This document shows, piece after piece, positions 19,711-28,453 of a stretch of 64,000 bases of DNA. The DNA lies in the NCBI RefSeq assembly GCF_014842915.1, contig NZ_JACYXI010000004.1, forward strand, positions 225,388-289,387. The letters are read 5' to 3'. The notes under the pieces are model-generated. The model worked only from the letters and a program-made list of their open reading frames with translations. It did no database searches and had not been told where the DNA came from. The position numbers were made by a program, and so were the translations under genes. This DNA comes from Roseibium litorale. GTDB lineage: Bacteria > Pseudomonadota > Alphaproteobacteria > Rhizobiales > Stappiaceae. Position 1 is the stretch's first letter. Every line of letters begins with the position of its first letter.

Positions 19711-20400
19711 ATGTTCATCCCTTTGCACGACCACAACTCCCTGAAACACGTGCTGCGTCCTGTGGTGACCTGGGGGCTGATCCTGCTCAATGTTCTTGCG
19801 TTCTTCGTACTGCAAGGGGCGGTGACCGGCGGCATCTCGGAAGCCTCCGTCCTCTCCTACGGGCTCATTCCGTCGGTGGTGCTGGATGTGAAGGATCTCG
19901 CGCCGGAACTGCAGGCGGTGCCCGATAGCCTGACACTTTTCACCTACGCCTTTCTTCACGCGGATTTCTGGCATCTGGCAGGGAACATGCTGTTCCTTTG
20001 GGTCTTCGGCGATAACGTCGAGGATGCCATGGGGCATGCGCGCTTTCTGATCTTTTACCTCGTCTGCGCGGCTGCCGGCGGGCTGGCCTATCTTCTGGTC
20101 AATACGGGTTCGGATGCGCCCCTGATCGGTGCCTCAGGCGCTGTCTCAGGTGTTGTTGCTGCCTATCTCATGCTGCACCCGAAGGTTCAGATCTGGGTTC
20201 TGGCGCTGGGCCGGATCCCCTTGCGTCTTTCGGCCCAATGGGTGCTTGGCGCGTGGGTTCTTTACCAGATTTACCACGCGGTTCTGTCCAGTGCAGGGTC
20301 TGTGGCCTGGTCGGCGCATATGGGTGGTCTGATGGCCGGCGCAGTGCTCGTCCCGGTCCTCCGCCGCGGGGGTGTCGTGCTTTTCGACCGGGGCCTCTAA
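19711..20400 (+). CDS. Rhomboid-family intramembrane serine protease
   Basis: 229 aa, about six membrane helices. Catalytic serine in GASGAVSG (S142) and histidine in SAHMGGLMAG (H203) form the dyad; the structural NM in HLAGNMLFLW (N92) is conserved. Loop EDAMGHARF between helices 2 and 3 is typical. Substrate unknown. Confidence 0.93.
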   Translation: MFIPLHDHNSLKHVLRPVVTWGLILLNVLAFFVLQGAVTGGISEASVLSYGLIPSVVLDVKDLAPELQAVPDSLTLFTYAFLHADFWHLAGNMLFLWVFGDNVEDAMGHARFLIFYLVCAAAGGLAYLLVNTGSDAPLIGASGAVSGVVAAYLMLHPKVQIWVLALGRIPLRLSAQWVLGAWVLYQIYHAVLSSAGSVAWSAHMGGLMAGAVLVPVLRRGGVVLFDRGL

Positions 20401-20540
20401 GCCGGTTAATTCCGGCTGGTCAGAACCTCATTCCGCTATCTTGGCAAATCGTCCTAGTTCCCTAGCGCAAGCGTTGACAGCCGGGAGGACTGTCTTTACC
20501 GTCCCGCCGCATGCGTAACAATTGGCCGAAAACCGCCATT

Positions 20541-20556
20541 TATGTAGCGCGACATA
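20541..20556 (+). promoter_or_regulatory. Imperfect palindrome upstream of etfB
   Basis: TATGTAGCGCGACATA: TATGT/ACATA arms around a GCGC core, with one mismatch. It lies 64 bases before the etfB ATG. Could be a regulator operator of the acyl-oxidation genes; unproven. Confidence 0.3.
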
Positions 20557-20619
20557 ATTTGCCGGCAGAGCCAAATGATGCAGTGCGGCATCCGTGCCGT
20601 CTAGCGGAGGTAAAACCTG

Positions 20620-21369
20620 ATGAAGATCCTAGTGCCCGTGAAGCGGGTGATCGACTACAACGTTAAGGTTCGCGTCAAGGCGGACGGTTCCGGTGTGGAC
20701 CTTGCCAACGTGAAGATGTCGATGAACCCCTTCGACGAGATCGCGGTGGAAGAAGCCCTGCGCCTGAAGGAAGCGGGCAAGGCAACCGAAGTTGTCGTCG
20801 TTTCCGTGGGCCCGCAGCAGGCGACCGAAACCCTGCGCACGGGTCTGGCCATGGGCGCTGACCGGGGCATTCTGGTCAAGACAGATGCCACCACCGAGCC
20901 GCTGGCCGTTGCCAAGATCCTGAAGGGGATCGTCGAGGCAGAAGAGCCGGGCCTGGTGATCCTGGGCAAGCAGGCGATCGATGACGATTGCAACCAGACC
21001 GGACAGATGCTGGCTGCTCTTCTTGGCTGGGGCCAGGGCACCTTCGCCTCCAAGGTCGACCTGGGCGAAGGCTCCGTTGCTGTGACCCGCGAAGTCGATG
21101 GCGGCCTGCAGACCGTTTCGCTGAAGCTCCCGGCCATCGTCACCACCGACCTGCGCCTGAACGAGCCGCGCTATGCGTCGCTGCCCAACATCATGAAGGC
21201 CAAGAAGAAGCCGATCGACGAGAAGACCCCGGAAGACTTCGGCGTTGACGTGACCCCGCGTTTGACCGTCGTCTCCACCGCCGAGCCGGCTGCCCGCCAG
21301 GCTGGCATCAAGGTCGCTTCCGTGGCCGAACTGGTCGATAAGCTGAAGAACGAGGCCGGCGTCCTCTGA
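20620..21369 (+). CDS. etfB: Electron transfer flavoprotein beta subunit
   Basis: 249-aa AMP-binding subunit of ETF, which takes electrons from acyl-CoA dehydrogenases to ETF:ubiquinone oxidoreductase. Begins [36 protein letters not shown] and [21 protein letters not shown], a near-invariant signature, are intact. GGAGG 7 bases before the ATG. Followed by etfA 27 bases later. Confidence 0.98.
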   Translation: MKILVPVKRVIDYNVKVRVKADGSGVDLANVKMSMNPFDEIAVEEALRLKEAGKATEVVVVSVGPQQATETLRTGLAMGADRGILVKTDATTEPLAVAKILKGIVEAEEPGLVILGKQAIDDDCNQTGQMLAALLGWGQGTFASKVDLGEGSVAVTREVDGGLQTVSLKLPAIVTTDLRLNEPRYASLPNIMKAKKKPIDEKTPEDFGVDVTPRLTVVSTAEPAARQAGIKVASVAELVDKLKNEAGVL

Positions 21370-21396
21370 GGACCCGTCACAGGAGGAAAAAGATCC

Positions 21397-22329
21397 ATGA
21401 CGACACTTCTTGTGGCCGAACACGCCGGTGGCGCGCTGAATGACGCAACCGCAAAGGCCCTGACCGCCGCCGCCGCGCTTGGCGCCGATGTCCATGTGCT
21501 GGTTGCCGGCAAGGACGTGAAGCCGGTCGCCGAGGCAGCTGCCCAGCTCTCCGGCGTTTCCAAGGTGCTGGTTGCCGACAATGACGCTGTGGCTCATCAG
21601 CTGGCAGAGCCGATGGCCGCCCTGATCGTCGAGCTGGCGTCCGGCTACGACGCGATCGTGGCTCCGGCGACTGCCAACGGCAAGAACATACTGCCGCGCG
21701 TTGCTGCCCTGCTCGACGTGATGCAAGTCTCCGACGTCACCAAGGTTCTCTCGGCGGATACGTTCGAGCGTCCGATCTACGCAGGCAACGCACTGCAGAC
21801 CGTGAAGTCCAACGATCCGAAGAAGGTGATCACGGTCCGCACGTCCACCTTTGCAGCCGCTGCTGGTGGTGGTTCCGCTGCGATCGAAGACGTCTCGGCT
21901 CCGGCGGCAGGCGATCTTTCCAGTTTCTCCGGAGAGGCCCTGTCCAAGTCTGACCGTCCGGAACTCACGTCCGCCAAGATCATCATTTCTGGTGGCCGCG
22001 CGCTCGGCTCTTCCGAAAAGTTTCAGGAAGTCATCATGCCGGTAGCTGATGCTCTGGGCGCTGCGGTTGGTGCTTCCCGCGCCGCGGTCGATGCGGGCTA
22101 TGCTCCGAACGACTGGCAGGTTGGCCAGACCGGCAAGGTGGTCGCTCCGGATCTCTATATTGCCTGCGGCATCTCCGGTGCGATCCAGCATCTTGCCGGC
22201 ATGAAGGATTCCAAGGTCATCGTGGCCATCAACAAGGACGAGGAAGCCCCGATCTTCCAGGTGGCGGACTACGGTCTTGTTGGTGATCTCTTTGAGATCC
22301 TGCCGCAGCTCAAGACAGCCGTCGAATAA
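21397..22329 (+). CDS. etfA: Electron transfer flavoprotein alpha subunit
   Basis: 310-aa FAD-binding subunit. The C-terminal FAD domain is intact: [42 protein letters not shown] and [30 protein letters not shown] precedes the ATG. Co-transcribed with etfB. Confidence 0.98.
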   Translation: MTTLLVAEHAGGALNDATAKALTAAAALGADVHVLVAGKDVKPVAEAAAQLSGVSKVLVADNDAVAHQLAEPMAALIVELASGYDAIVAPATANGKNILPRVAALLDVMQVSDVTKVLSADTFERPIYAGNALQTVKSNDPKKVITVRTSTFAAAAGGGSAAIEDVSAPAAGDLSSFSGEALSKSDRPELTSAKIIISGGRALGSSEKFQEVIMPVADALGAAVGASRAAVDAGYAPNDWQVGQTGKVVAPDLYIACGISGAIQHLAGMKDSKVIVAINKDEEAPIFQVADYGLVGDLFEILPQLKTAVE

Positions 22330-22355
22330 TCGCCTCACGGGGCTCACACACTCTC

Positions 22356-22383
22356 CGGGGCGGTAACACGTGTTTCCGCCCCG
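22356..22383 (+). terminator. Hairpin after etfA
   Basis: CGGGGCGG ... CCGCCCCG, 8-bp perfect stem, whose loop contains the palindrome AACACGTGTT. No clear T-run, so it may be a processing or weak termination site before the dehydrogenase gene. Confidence 0.5.
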
Positions 22384-22484
22384 AAACTCTTGCGGTCTCA
22401 GCGTAGACTTGCCAAAAATAGCGCCGGCAGGCGGTCGAAGGGAAAGCGGCTGGCTTTTCCCTCACTCAAGGATCGGATTGGACG

Positions 22485-23366
22485 ATGGTGGTCGAAATCA
22501 AGAAAATTGGCGTTATTGGATCTGGTCAGATGGGCAGCGGTATCGCTCATGTCTGTGCAGTTGCCGGGTACGATGTCGCCCTCAGTGACATTTCGATGGA
22601 CCGGATCGAGTCCGGCCTGGCCAACATCAATGGCAATCTGGCCCGCCAGGTTCAAAAGGGGCAAATTTCCGAAGAAGCCCGCACCAAGGCTCTCGCGCGT
22701 ATTTCTCCTGCCGTTGATCTCGACATGCTGAGCGAAGCGGATCTGGTGATTGAGTCCGCCGTCGAGAACGAGCAGGTCAAGCGCAAGATCTTCTCGCAGC
22801 TCTGCCCGCTCTTGAAGCCGGAAGCGATCCTCGCGACCAACACCTCCTCCATCTCGATCACACGCCTTGCGGCTTCCACCGACCGTCCGGAACGTTTCAT
22901 CGGCATCCACTTCATGAATCCGGTTCCGATCATGGAGCTGGTGGAACTGGTGCGCGGCATCGCGACGGAAGACGAAACCTTCGAAGCGTCGAAGGAATTT
23001 GTTGCGAAGATCGGCAAGACCATCGCGGTCGCTGAAGATTTCCCGGCCTTTATGGTCAACCGTATTCTGCTGCCGATGATCAACGAAGCGATCTACACGC
23101 TCTACGAAGGCGTCGGGTCCGTTGAATCCATCGATACGGCCATGAAGCTGGGTGCGAACCACCCGATGGGCCCGCTGCAGCTGGCCGATTTCATCGGCCT
23201 CGACACCTGTCTGTCTATCATGCAGGTGCTGTATGAAGGCCTTGCCGACAGCAAGTACCGTCCGTGCCCGCTGCTGGTGAAATACGTCGAGGCAGGCTGG
23301 CTTGGCCGCAAGACCCAGCGCGGCTTCTATGACTACCGCGGGGACGTTCCGGTTCCGACCCGCTAA
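22485..23366 (+). CDS. 3-hydroxybutyryl-CoA dehydrogenase
   Basis: 293 aa, cytosolic. NAD-binding fold IGVIGSGQMGSGIAHVCAVA, catalytic region ATNTSSISITRLAA and IHFMNPVPIMELVELV, then the 6-phosphogluconate-dehydrogenase-like C-terminal domain ending with AGWLGRKTQRGFYDY. Interconverts acetoacetyl-CoA and 3-hydroxybutyryl-CoA in short-chain acyl oxidation or polyhydroxybutyrate turnover. The gene name hbd/hbdA would fit. It lies between ETF and an acyl-CoA ligase, which agrees with this. Confidence 0.94.
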   Translation: MVVEIKKIGVIGSGQMGSGIAHVCAVAGYDVALSDISMDRIESGLANINGNLARQVQKGQISEEARTKALARISPAVDLDMLSEADLVIESAVENEQVKRKIFSQLCPLLKPEAILATNTSSISITRLAASTDRPERFIGIHFMNPVPIMELVELVRGIATEDETFEASKEFVAKIGKTIAVAEDFPAFMVNRILLPMINEAIYTLYEGVGSVESIDTAMKLGANHPMGPLQLADFIGLDTCLSIMQVLYEGLADSKYRPCPLLVKYVEAGWLGRKTQRGFYDYRGDVPVPTR

Positions 23367-23379
23367 GCGGCCGTAGAAA

Positions 23380-24870
23380 ATGAACCTCGCCCACTACTGC
23401 CTCACCAACGCTTCGCCTTCGGGAGAAGCGGTTGCGCTGGAGGTGGTGGGGCCGGGCGGGGCACTGCTTGAGCGCTGGACCTATGGCGAAGTCGAAGCCA
23501 TGGTCCTGCGCATCGCAGCCGGATTTACTGCGGCGGGTCTGAACCGCGGCGACCGGGTGCTGCTCCGCTTGGGGCATTCCAGCGATTTTCCGCTTTTGTA
23601 TTTCGGCGCCATCGCCGGCGGCTTCGTTCCCATTCCCTCTTCCGACATGCTGACGGCCTCCGAGGCCGGGGCGCTTCTGGCGGACAGCGGGGCGGCTGCT
23701 GTGGTGCATGACGGCAAGACCGTGCTTCCCGAAGGCGTGTTTCTGCCGCTCGGGCCTGCCGATATTGCAGCGATGAAAACAGGCGCGCCTGGCCACTACG
23801 CGGAGACATCTGCCGGTGATCCGGCGTTTCTGGTCTATACCTCCGGCACCAGCGGCACACCCAAGGGGGTGCTTCATGCGCACCGCGCAGCGATGGGCCG
23901 GGCGCCCATGTATCAGGGCTGGTACGGTATTTCCTCCAAGGACAGGCTGCTGCACGCCGGGGCCTTCAACTGGACCTACACACTGGGCGTCGGGTTGATG
24001 GACCCATGGGCCAATGGCGCTGTCAGCATCGTCTATGACGGGCCACGGGACCCGGAAGTCTGGCCGCAGCTGATTGAGGCCTCCGGTGCGACCCTGTTTG
24101 CCGCCGTTCCCAGCCTCTACCGGCGGATCTTGAAATATGGCGCGGTGAACCGGGAGAGCTTTCCGGCCCTGCGCCACGGGCTGACCGCAGGCGAAGCCTT
24201 GCCTGCTGAGCTTTACCTTGCGTGGAAAGAAGCGACGGGCCGCGAGCTTTATGAAGCTCTGGGCATGAGCGAGATCTCGACCTATGTCTCGAGTGGGCCT
24301 CAGGTTCCTCCAAAGCCCGGCTCTCCCGGCAAACCTCAGACGGGCCGTAAAGTCGCGGTGCTGTCCGAAACGGAGGCCGCTGCCGCAGTCGTTGCACCTG
24401 CCGGCGAAGCAGGGCTGCTGGCCATTCACGAGAGTGAGCCGGGCTTGATGCTCGGCTACTGGCAGCGACCGCAGGAGACTGCTGAAGCCTTCCGGGACGG
24501 CTGGTTCCTGACCGGGGACCGTGCCCGTTTCGATGAGGACGGCTATCTCTGGTATGAAGGGCGGGCAGATGACCTGATGAACGCCTTCGGTTACCGGGTT
24601 GCGCCTCAGGAGGTGGAGCGGTGCCTGTCCGGCCATCCGCAGGTGTCGGAAGTGGCTGTTACCGCTCTGGAAATGCGCCCGGGTGTCAGCCTGATCACGG
24701 CCTTTGTCGTGCCCGGTGATGCAGGCTTCAGGGATGCCGATGATCTTGCTCGATGGGCTGCGGAGCATCTTGCCGAATACAAGCGCCCGAAGGCCTACCG
24801 CTTTGTGTCTTCCCTGCCCAGAACCGCCTCCGGCAAGGTCCGGCGCAAGGCCTTGGTCTCGTTAACATGA
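23380..24870 (+). CDS. AMP-binding acyl-CoA synthetase
   Basis: 496-aa ANL-family ligase, 13 bases after the dehydrogenase and so likely in one operon. Motifs: YTSGTSGTPKGVLHAH (A3), ALGMSEISTYVSSG (A5), WFLTGDRARFDEDGYLWYEGR (A7-A8 hinge) and the catalytic lysine in RTASGKVRRKAL. The N-terminus (MNLAHYCLTNAS) is close to that of benzoate/short-chain acyl-CoA ligases. Substrate not assignable, although the neighbours point to a fatty or aromatic acid. Confidence 0.9.
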   Translation: MNLAHYCLTNASPSGEAVALEVVGPGGALLERWTYGEVEAMVLRIAAGFTAAGLNRGDRVLLRLGHSSDFPLLYFGAIAGGFVPIPSSDMLTASEAGALLADSGAAAVVHDGKTVLPEGVFLPLGPADIAAMKTGAPGHYAETSAGDPAFLVYTSGTSGTPKGVLHAHRAAMGRAPMYQGWYGISSKDRLLHAGAFNWTYTLGVGLMDPWANGAVSIVYDGPRDPEVWPQLIEASGATLFAAVPSLYRRILKYGAVNRESFPALRHGLTAGEALPAELYLAWKEATGRELYEALGMSEISTYVSSGPQVPPKPGSPGKPQTGRKVAVLSETEAAAAVVAPAGEAGLLAIHESEPGLMLGYWQRPQETAEAFRDGWFLTGDRARFDEDGYLWYEGRADDLMNAFGYRVAPQEVERCLSGHPQVSEVAVTALEMRPGVSLITAFVVPGDAGFRDADDLARWAAEHLAEYKRPKAYRFVSSLPRTASGKVRRKALVSLT

Positions 24871-24877
24871 TCAAGAT

Positions 24878-24894
24878 TTAACGCTTTGTTTACC
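24878..24894 (+). promoter_or_regulatory. CtrA-like box before motility-protein gene
   Basis: TTAA-N7-TTTACC (TTAA CGCTTTG TTTACC), one base off the CtrA consensus and very like the box at 14013. It ends 22 bases before the ATG at 24917. Prediction only. Confidence 0.4.
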
Positions 24895-24916
24895 GGATAA
24901 GCTCAAATTCCCGTCT

Positions 24917-25117
24917 ATGGATATTTCGTCCCTCGCCACCACTTTCGCGGTTACCCAGCAGACCCGCACGGATCTCGCGCTTCAGTCCGAGATGATGAAG
25001 ATGGCTGCCGAATCGCAGACCATGGTGGTGGATCTATTGCAGCAGGGCGCTCAGAGCCTTGAGGCTCTTGCCCCGCGCGCGGATGGCCTGGGCCAGCAAG
25101 TCAACATCACAGCCTGA
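24917..25117 (+). CDS. YjfB-like putative motility protein, 66 aa
   Basis: Starts MDISSLATTFAVTQQTRTDL and ends GLGQQVNITA, the layout of the YjfB/putative motility protein family (short helical core with alternating Met/Gln/Leu, and a C-terminal LGxx(h)D(h)x motif). No signal or membrane segment. Function unknown in the family. 46 bases after the ligase gene with no strong ribosome site, and a CtrA-like box upstream; CtrA controls motility in many alphaproteobacteria. Confidence 0.7.
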   Translation: MDISSLATTFAVTQQTRTDLALQSEMMKMAAESQTMVVDLLQQGAQSLEALAPRADGLGQQVNITA

Positions 25118-25185
25118 CTCTTCTGTTCATTCTGGTTTCTGCGCTCTGTGGCGGTGTTTACGTTGCATTTTGCCATGTATTTAAA

Positions 25186-25209
25186 ATTTTAGTCTAAATA
25201 GACTAAAAT
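25186..25209 (+). promoter_or_regulatory. AT-rich 9-bp inverted repeat
   Basis: ATTTTAGTC-N6-GACTAAAAT is perfect over 9 bp per arm, in the AT-rich 202-base gap before the 88-aa gene. Resembles the general form of iron-response ICE motifs (TTTAGAA-N3-TTCTAAA) but differs in spacing. Likely an operator or promoter element; the bound protein is unknown. Confidence 0.45.
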
Positions 25210-25319
25210 AGTTATTTCCTATTAAATTCCAGGTTCATCCGCTTCCGCTACGTTAAAACTTGACGGAGCTTCATGCTCCATGTTCTTGAGCTGATGCACT
25301 CATCACCGGAGGGAGCGAA

Positions 25320-25586
25320 ATGCTCGATTCAATTGGTGGCAGCAGCCTTTCGTCTCTGGGTTACTCTAACTCCGGAAACGGGGGCGAGAACGCCAGCACT
25401 GCGGAAAAGCTTCAGCAGAACAATGCGGAGCAAGAAAGAAAAGCTGCAGCTGCGGTATCGCGTCAGGCGGAACGCAGTGCGTCGCGCGCCGAGCAGCTTC
25501 AAAAGCAAGCCGAGCAACTGGAAAGCCGTGGCACAAACCGCGTCCGGGAAGCTGGCTTGGGATCCCGTCTGGACATAACTGTCTAG
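25320..25586 (+). CDS. Small coiled-coil protein ending GLGSRLDITV, 88 aa
   Basis: No known domain. Low-complexity N-terminus (MLDSIGGSSLSSLGYSNSGN), then a charged Gln/Glu/Arg/Ala-rich helix (AEKLQQNNAEQERKAAAAVS ... RAEQLQKQAEQLESR), then the C-terminal GLGSRLDITV shared with its neighbours. Start fixed by a strong GGAGG. It is 36 bases before the 67-aa gene, likely one transcript. Confidence 0.7.
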   Translation: MLDSIGGSSLSSLGYSNSGNGGENASTAEKLQQNNAEQERKAAAAVSRQAERSASRAEQLQKQAEQLESRGTNRVREAGLGSRLDITV

Positions 25587-25622
25587 GCGGCAGGGGCGGG
25601 CGTTCGAAAAGGAGTAGGAAAT

Positions 25623-25826
25623 ATGGTGGAAGGTGTCTCTGGCGCTGCGTCTTACGGTGTAGCGAATGTTCGAAGTGAGCTTGCGGCGAACAACATTCGC
25701 CAGTCCAATGAACAGGACCGCCAGACTGCGGAAGAATTGCGCGAGACGTCCCAGACCCGTGAGGAAGAGCGCCGCGAAAGCCGCAAGATTCCGGGCCTCG
25801 GCAACGCTGTCGACATCACCGCTTGA
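25623..25826 (+). CDS. Small coiled-coil protein ending GLGNAVDITA, 67 aa
   Basis: No known domain. A short N-terminus, then a highly charged helical segment (QSNEQDRQTAEELRETSQTR, EEERRESRK) and the terminal PGLGNAVDITA. AGGAG 8 bases before the ATG. Third member of the tandem set 24917-25826. Confidence 0.68.
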   Translation: MVEGVSGAASYGVANVRSELAANNIRQSNEQDRQTAEELRETSQTREEERRESRKIPGLGNAVDITA

Positions 25827-25891
25827 TCGGGTGATGCCTCGCCGGTTTGATACGCTTATAACGGCGGTTGTCCTGTGACGGGGCGCCGCCG

Positions 25892-26563
25892 TTAGCTTTT
25901 GGTTCCCTTGAAGGCGCTGATAGCGGCCGCAATGAGAGCCTTGGCTTCTCCGGAAGCCCATTCAGCGGGGCCATACATGGTGCCGATCTCGCAGCCGTCC
26001 GGTCCAACCAGGATGGTGGTCGGCAGGCCGGTGCCACGGGCCTTGGCGCGCAGGGCCGTCATCAGCGTGTTGGTCGGCTCGTGATAGAAGCCGAGGTTCT
26101 TTGCGCCGATTTCCTGCAGGAATGCTTTTGGCTTGTCTGCGGCGCCACGGTCCATGCTGACGGCGACGACGTCGAAATCAGGCCCGCTGAGATCGGCTTT
26201 GAGCTGATCGAGTGCGGGCATTTCCTTCCGGCAGGGAGCACACCATGTGGCCCAGAAGTTCATCAGCACGGTCTTGCCCTTGAAATCGGGCACGGAGACA
26301 GGTGCTTCTCCCTCGCCATTGAATTTCAGATCCGTGAGGCTCAAGGGCTTTTGCGCGGGCAGGAAGGCCGCAACCTCTCCCGTGGCGTAAGAACGGATCC
26401 CGTCAGCGATTTTCATCGAGACCTTGCAGTTTTGACCGCCGTTTGAGTTGCCATTCGGCCCGGCGATCACGTATACCGCCCCGATAACGGCCAAGGTGCC
26501 GGCAAGCCCAGCGGCAATCACGCGCCGTTTCGGTCGTTGTCCGGTTTTGGCTGGTTCCGTCAT
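25892..26563 (-). CDS. tlpA: Membrane-anchored thiol:disulfide oxidoreductase TlpA-like
   Basis: 223 aa. N-terminal membrane anchor (about residues 14-34) and a periplasmic thioredoxin-fold domain with redox motif WATWCAPC (C108 and C111) and PTTILVGPDGCEIG cis-proline. TlpA of Bradyrhizobium, a reductant of periplasmic copper chaperones for cytochrome oxidase, has this layout. An extra cysteine at residue 46 lies just outside the membrane. Divergent from argH. Confidence 0.9.
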   Translation of the reverse strand: MTEPAKTGQRPKRRVIAAGLAGTLAVIGAVYVIAGPNGNSNGGQNCKVSMKIADGIRSYATGEVAAFLPAQKPLSLTDLKFNGEGEAPVSVPDFKGKTVLMNFWATWCAPCRKEMPALDQLKADLSGPDFDVVAVSMDRGAADKPKAFLQEIGAKNLGFYHEPTNTLMTALRAKARGTGLPTTILVGPDGCEIGTMYGPAEWASGEAKALIAAAISAFKGTKS

Positions 26564-26604
26564 TCTTCTAAACCTCGCAAGGGGTATCTTTCAGGGGACA
26601 AGGC

Positions 26605-27990
26605 ATGAGCAATCGCATGTGGGGCGGCCGGTTTGCCGAAGGCCCGGACGCAATCATGGAAGAGATCAACGCTTCCATCGACTACGACCGCAAGCTTTAT
26701 AGGCAGGATATTGCCGGATCGAAAGCCCACGTGGCCATGCTCGCCGCACAGGGAATTGTCACGGCGGACGATGCCGCGACGATCACTCAAGGTCTAGACA
26801 CAATCCTGTCAGAGATCGAAGCCGGGGAGTTCACCTTCTCCCGCGCGCTCGAAGACATTCACATGAACATCGAAGCGCGGCTTGCCGAGCTGGTCGGCCC
26901 GGCGGCTGGCCGCCTGCACACGGCCCGTTCGCGCAATGATCAGGTGGCGACCGACTTCCGCCTTTGGGTCCGCGACACGATGGACACGCTGGAGGAGCAG
27001 CTGACCGAGCTGATGCAGGCTCTGGCCGAGCGCGCAGACCAGCATGCTGGCGATGTCATGCCCGGTTTCACGCATCTCCAGTCGGCTCAGCCGGTGACCT
27101 TCGGCCACCATCTGCTGGCCTATGTGGAGATGTTCTCCCGTGACCGCAGCCGCGTCCGTGATGCCCGCAAGCGCATGAACGAATGCCCGCTCGGCTCTGC
27201 CGCTCTTGCCGGCACGTCCTTCCCGATCGACCGCAAGGCAACCGCCGTTGCGCTCGGCTTCGACCGGCCGATGGCGAACTCGCTGGATGGTGTGTCCGAC
27301 CGTGACTTCATCATCGAAGCCCTGGCGGATGCGTCAATTTGCGCCATGCATCTCTCGCGATTGGCGGAAGAAATCGTCATCTGGTGCTCTGCCCAGTTCG
27401 GTTTCATCAAACTGTCGGACAAGTTCTCGACCGGCTCGTCGATCATGCCGCAGAAGAAGAACCCGGATGCTGCCGAGCTGGTGCGCGCCAAGACCGGACG
27501 CATCTACGGCTCTCTTCAGGCGCTGCTGGTCATGATGAAAGGCCTGCCGCTGGCCTATTCCAAGGACATGCAGGAAGACAAGGAACAGGCCTTTGACGGT
27601 CTGGCCAGCATCTCCCTGGCTCTGGCTGCCATGACTGGCATGGTCCGCGACCTGGAACCTGTCACCAAGACCATGAAGAAGGCGGCTGGCTCCGGCTATT
27701 CCACCGCGACGGATCTGGCCGACTGGCTCGTCCGCGTGCTGGGCATGCCGTTCCGCAACGCGCATCACGTCACTGGCCGCATCGTCGCCATTGCCGTGGA
27801 GCAGGGGATCGAGCTGCACAAGGTAACGCTTGAGGAAATGCAGGCGGTTGAGCCGAAGATCACCGATGAGATCTTCTCGGTTCTGTCGGTTGACAAGTCC
27901 GTCCGCAGCCGTGTGAGTTACGGTGGCACGTCGCCGGTGAATGTGCGCAAGCAGGCCCGCCGCTGGCTCAAGGACCTTGCCAAGGCCTGA
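26605..27990 (+). CDS. argH: Argininosuccinate lyase
   Basis: 461 aa, cytosolic, last step of arginine synthesis (argininosuccinate to arginine and fumarate). [21 protein letters not shown]-terminus, [17 protein letters not shown], and the signature [12 protein letters not shown] are intact. AGGGGACAAGGC precedes the ATG. An 8-bp hairpin at 27979-27999 overlaps the stop region. Confidence 0.98.
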   Translation: MSNRMWGGRFAEGPDAIMEEINASIDYDRKLYRQDIAGSKAHVAMLAAQGIVTADDAATITQGLDTILSEIEAGEFTFSRALEDIHMNIEARLAELVGPAAGRLHTARSRNDQVATDFRLWVRDTMDTLEEQLTELMQALAERADQHAGDVMPGFTHLQSAQPVTFGHHLLAYVEMFSRDRSRVRDARKRMNECPLGSAALAGTSFPIDRKATAVALGFDRPMANSLDGVSDRDFIIEALADASICAMHLSRLAEEIVIWCSAQFGFIKLSDKFSTGSSIMPQKKNPDAAELVRAKTGRIYGSLQALLVMMKGLPLAYSKDMQEDKEQAFDGLASISLALAAMTGMVRDLEPVTKTMKKAAGSGYSTATDLADWLVRVLGMPFRNAHHVTGRIVAIAVEQGIELHKVTLEEMQAVEPKITDEIFSVLSVDKSVRSRVSYGGTSPVNVRKQARRWLKDLAKA

Positions 27991-28093
27991 CGCCTTGGCC
28001 CTTCCGCATGGATCGGTCTTGCCGGGGTTGCCGGCAAGCGCCGGTCGTGCGAGGAAAGAGCAGCATTTGCATTCGGACGGGAAAGACGGATCC

Positions 28094-28342
28094 ATGGGAT
28101 CACAGGCCGCAAAGTTGAAACGCCTCGGCAAGGCCGCCGGTCTTCTGGCGCTAGGTGCCACGCTCGCGCTTGGCGGCTGTGGCCGCCGGGGGGCGCTTGA
28201 TGCGCCGGGTGCAGCACCTGCTGCCACCGTGCAGGATCCGGCTGATGCTTATGGCACGCCTGCCGGTGTTGGTGCGAGCAGCTCTGTTGCCCGTCCGGCA
28301 CCAGCGCAGACCAGCCGCTTTCCTCTCGACTTCCTGATCTGA
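28094..28342 (+). CDS. lptM: LptM-type small outer-membrane lipoprotein
   Basis: 82 aa. Basic N-terminus, hydrophobic core and lipobox LALGGCGRRGALDAPG: Cys followed by the G-(R/L)-(R/K)-G-x-L pattern of LptM (YifL), which assists LPS translocon (LptD) assembly. The rest is Ala/Pro-rich. The position argH-lptM-lysA is the conserved alphaproteobacterial order. I start at the ATG at 28094. Confidence 0.82.
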   Translation: MGSQAAKLKRLGKAAGLLALGATLALGGCGRRGALDAPGAAPAATVQDPADAYGTPAGVGASSSVARPAPAQTSRFPLDFLI

Positions 28343-28453
28343 CGCAGCCAATCTGCCGCCAAATCAGCTTTTCCAGTCTCTTCGCCCTGTCCGGTGGCGT
28401 ATCCCGCGGGATGCTGGTGTGCCGGAAGTGGCCCTAACTGAACGGGTTTTAAC

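Noticed and set aside
20629..22347. 572-aa minus-strand frame across etfB and etfA
   Set aside because: Shadow; both genes on the plus strand are unmistakable.
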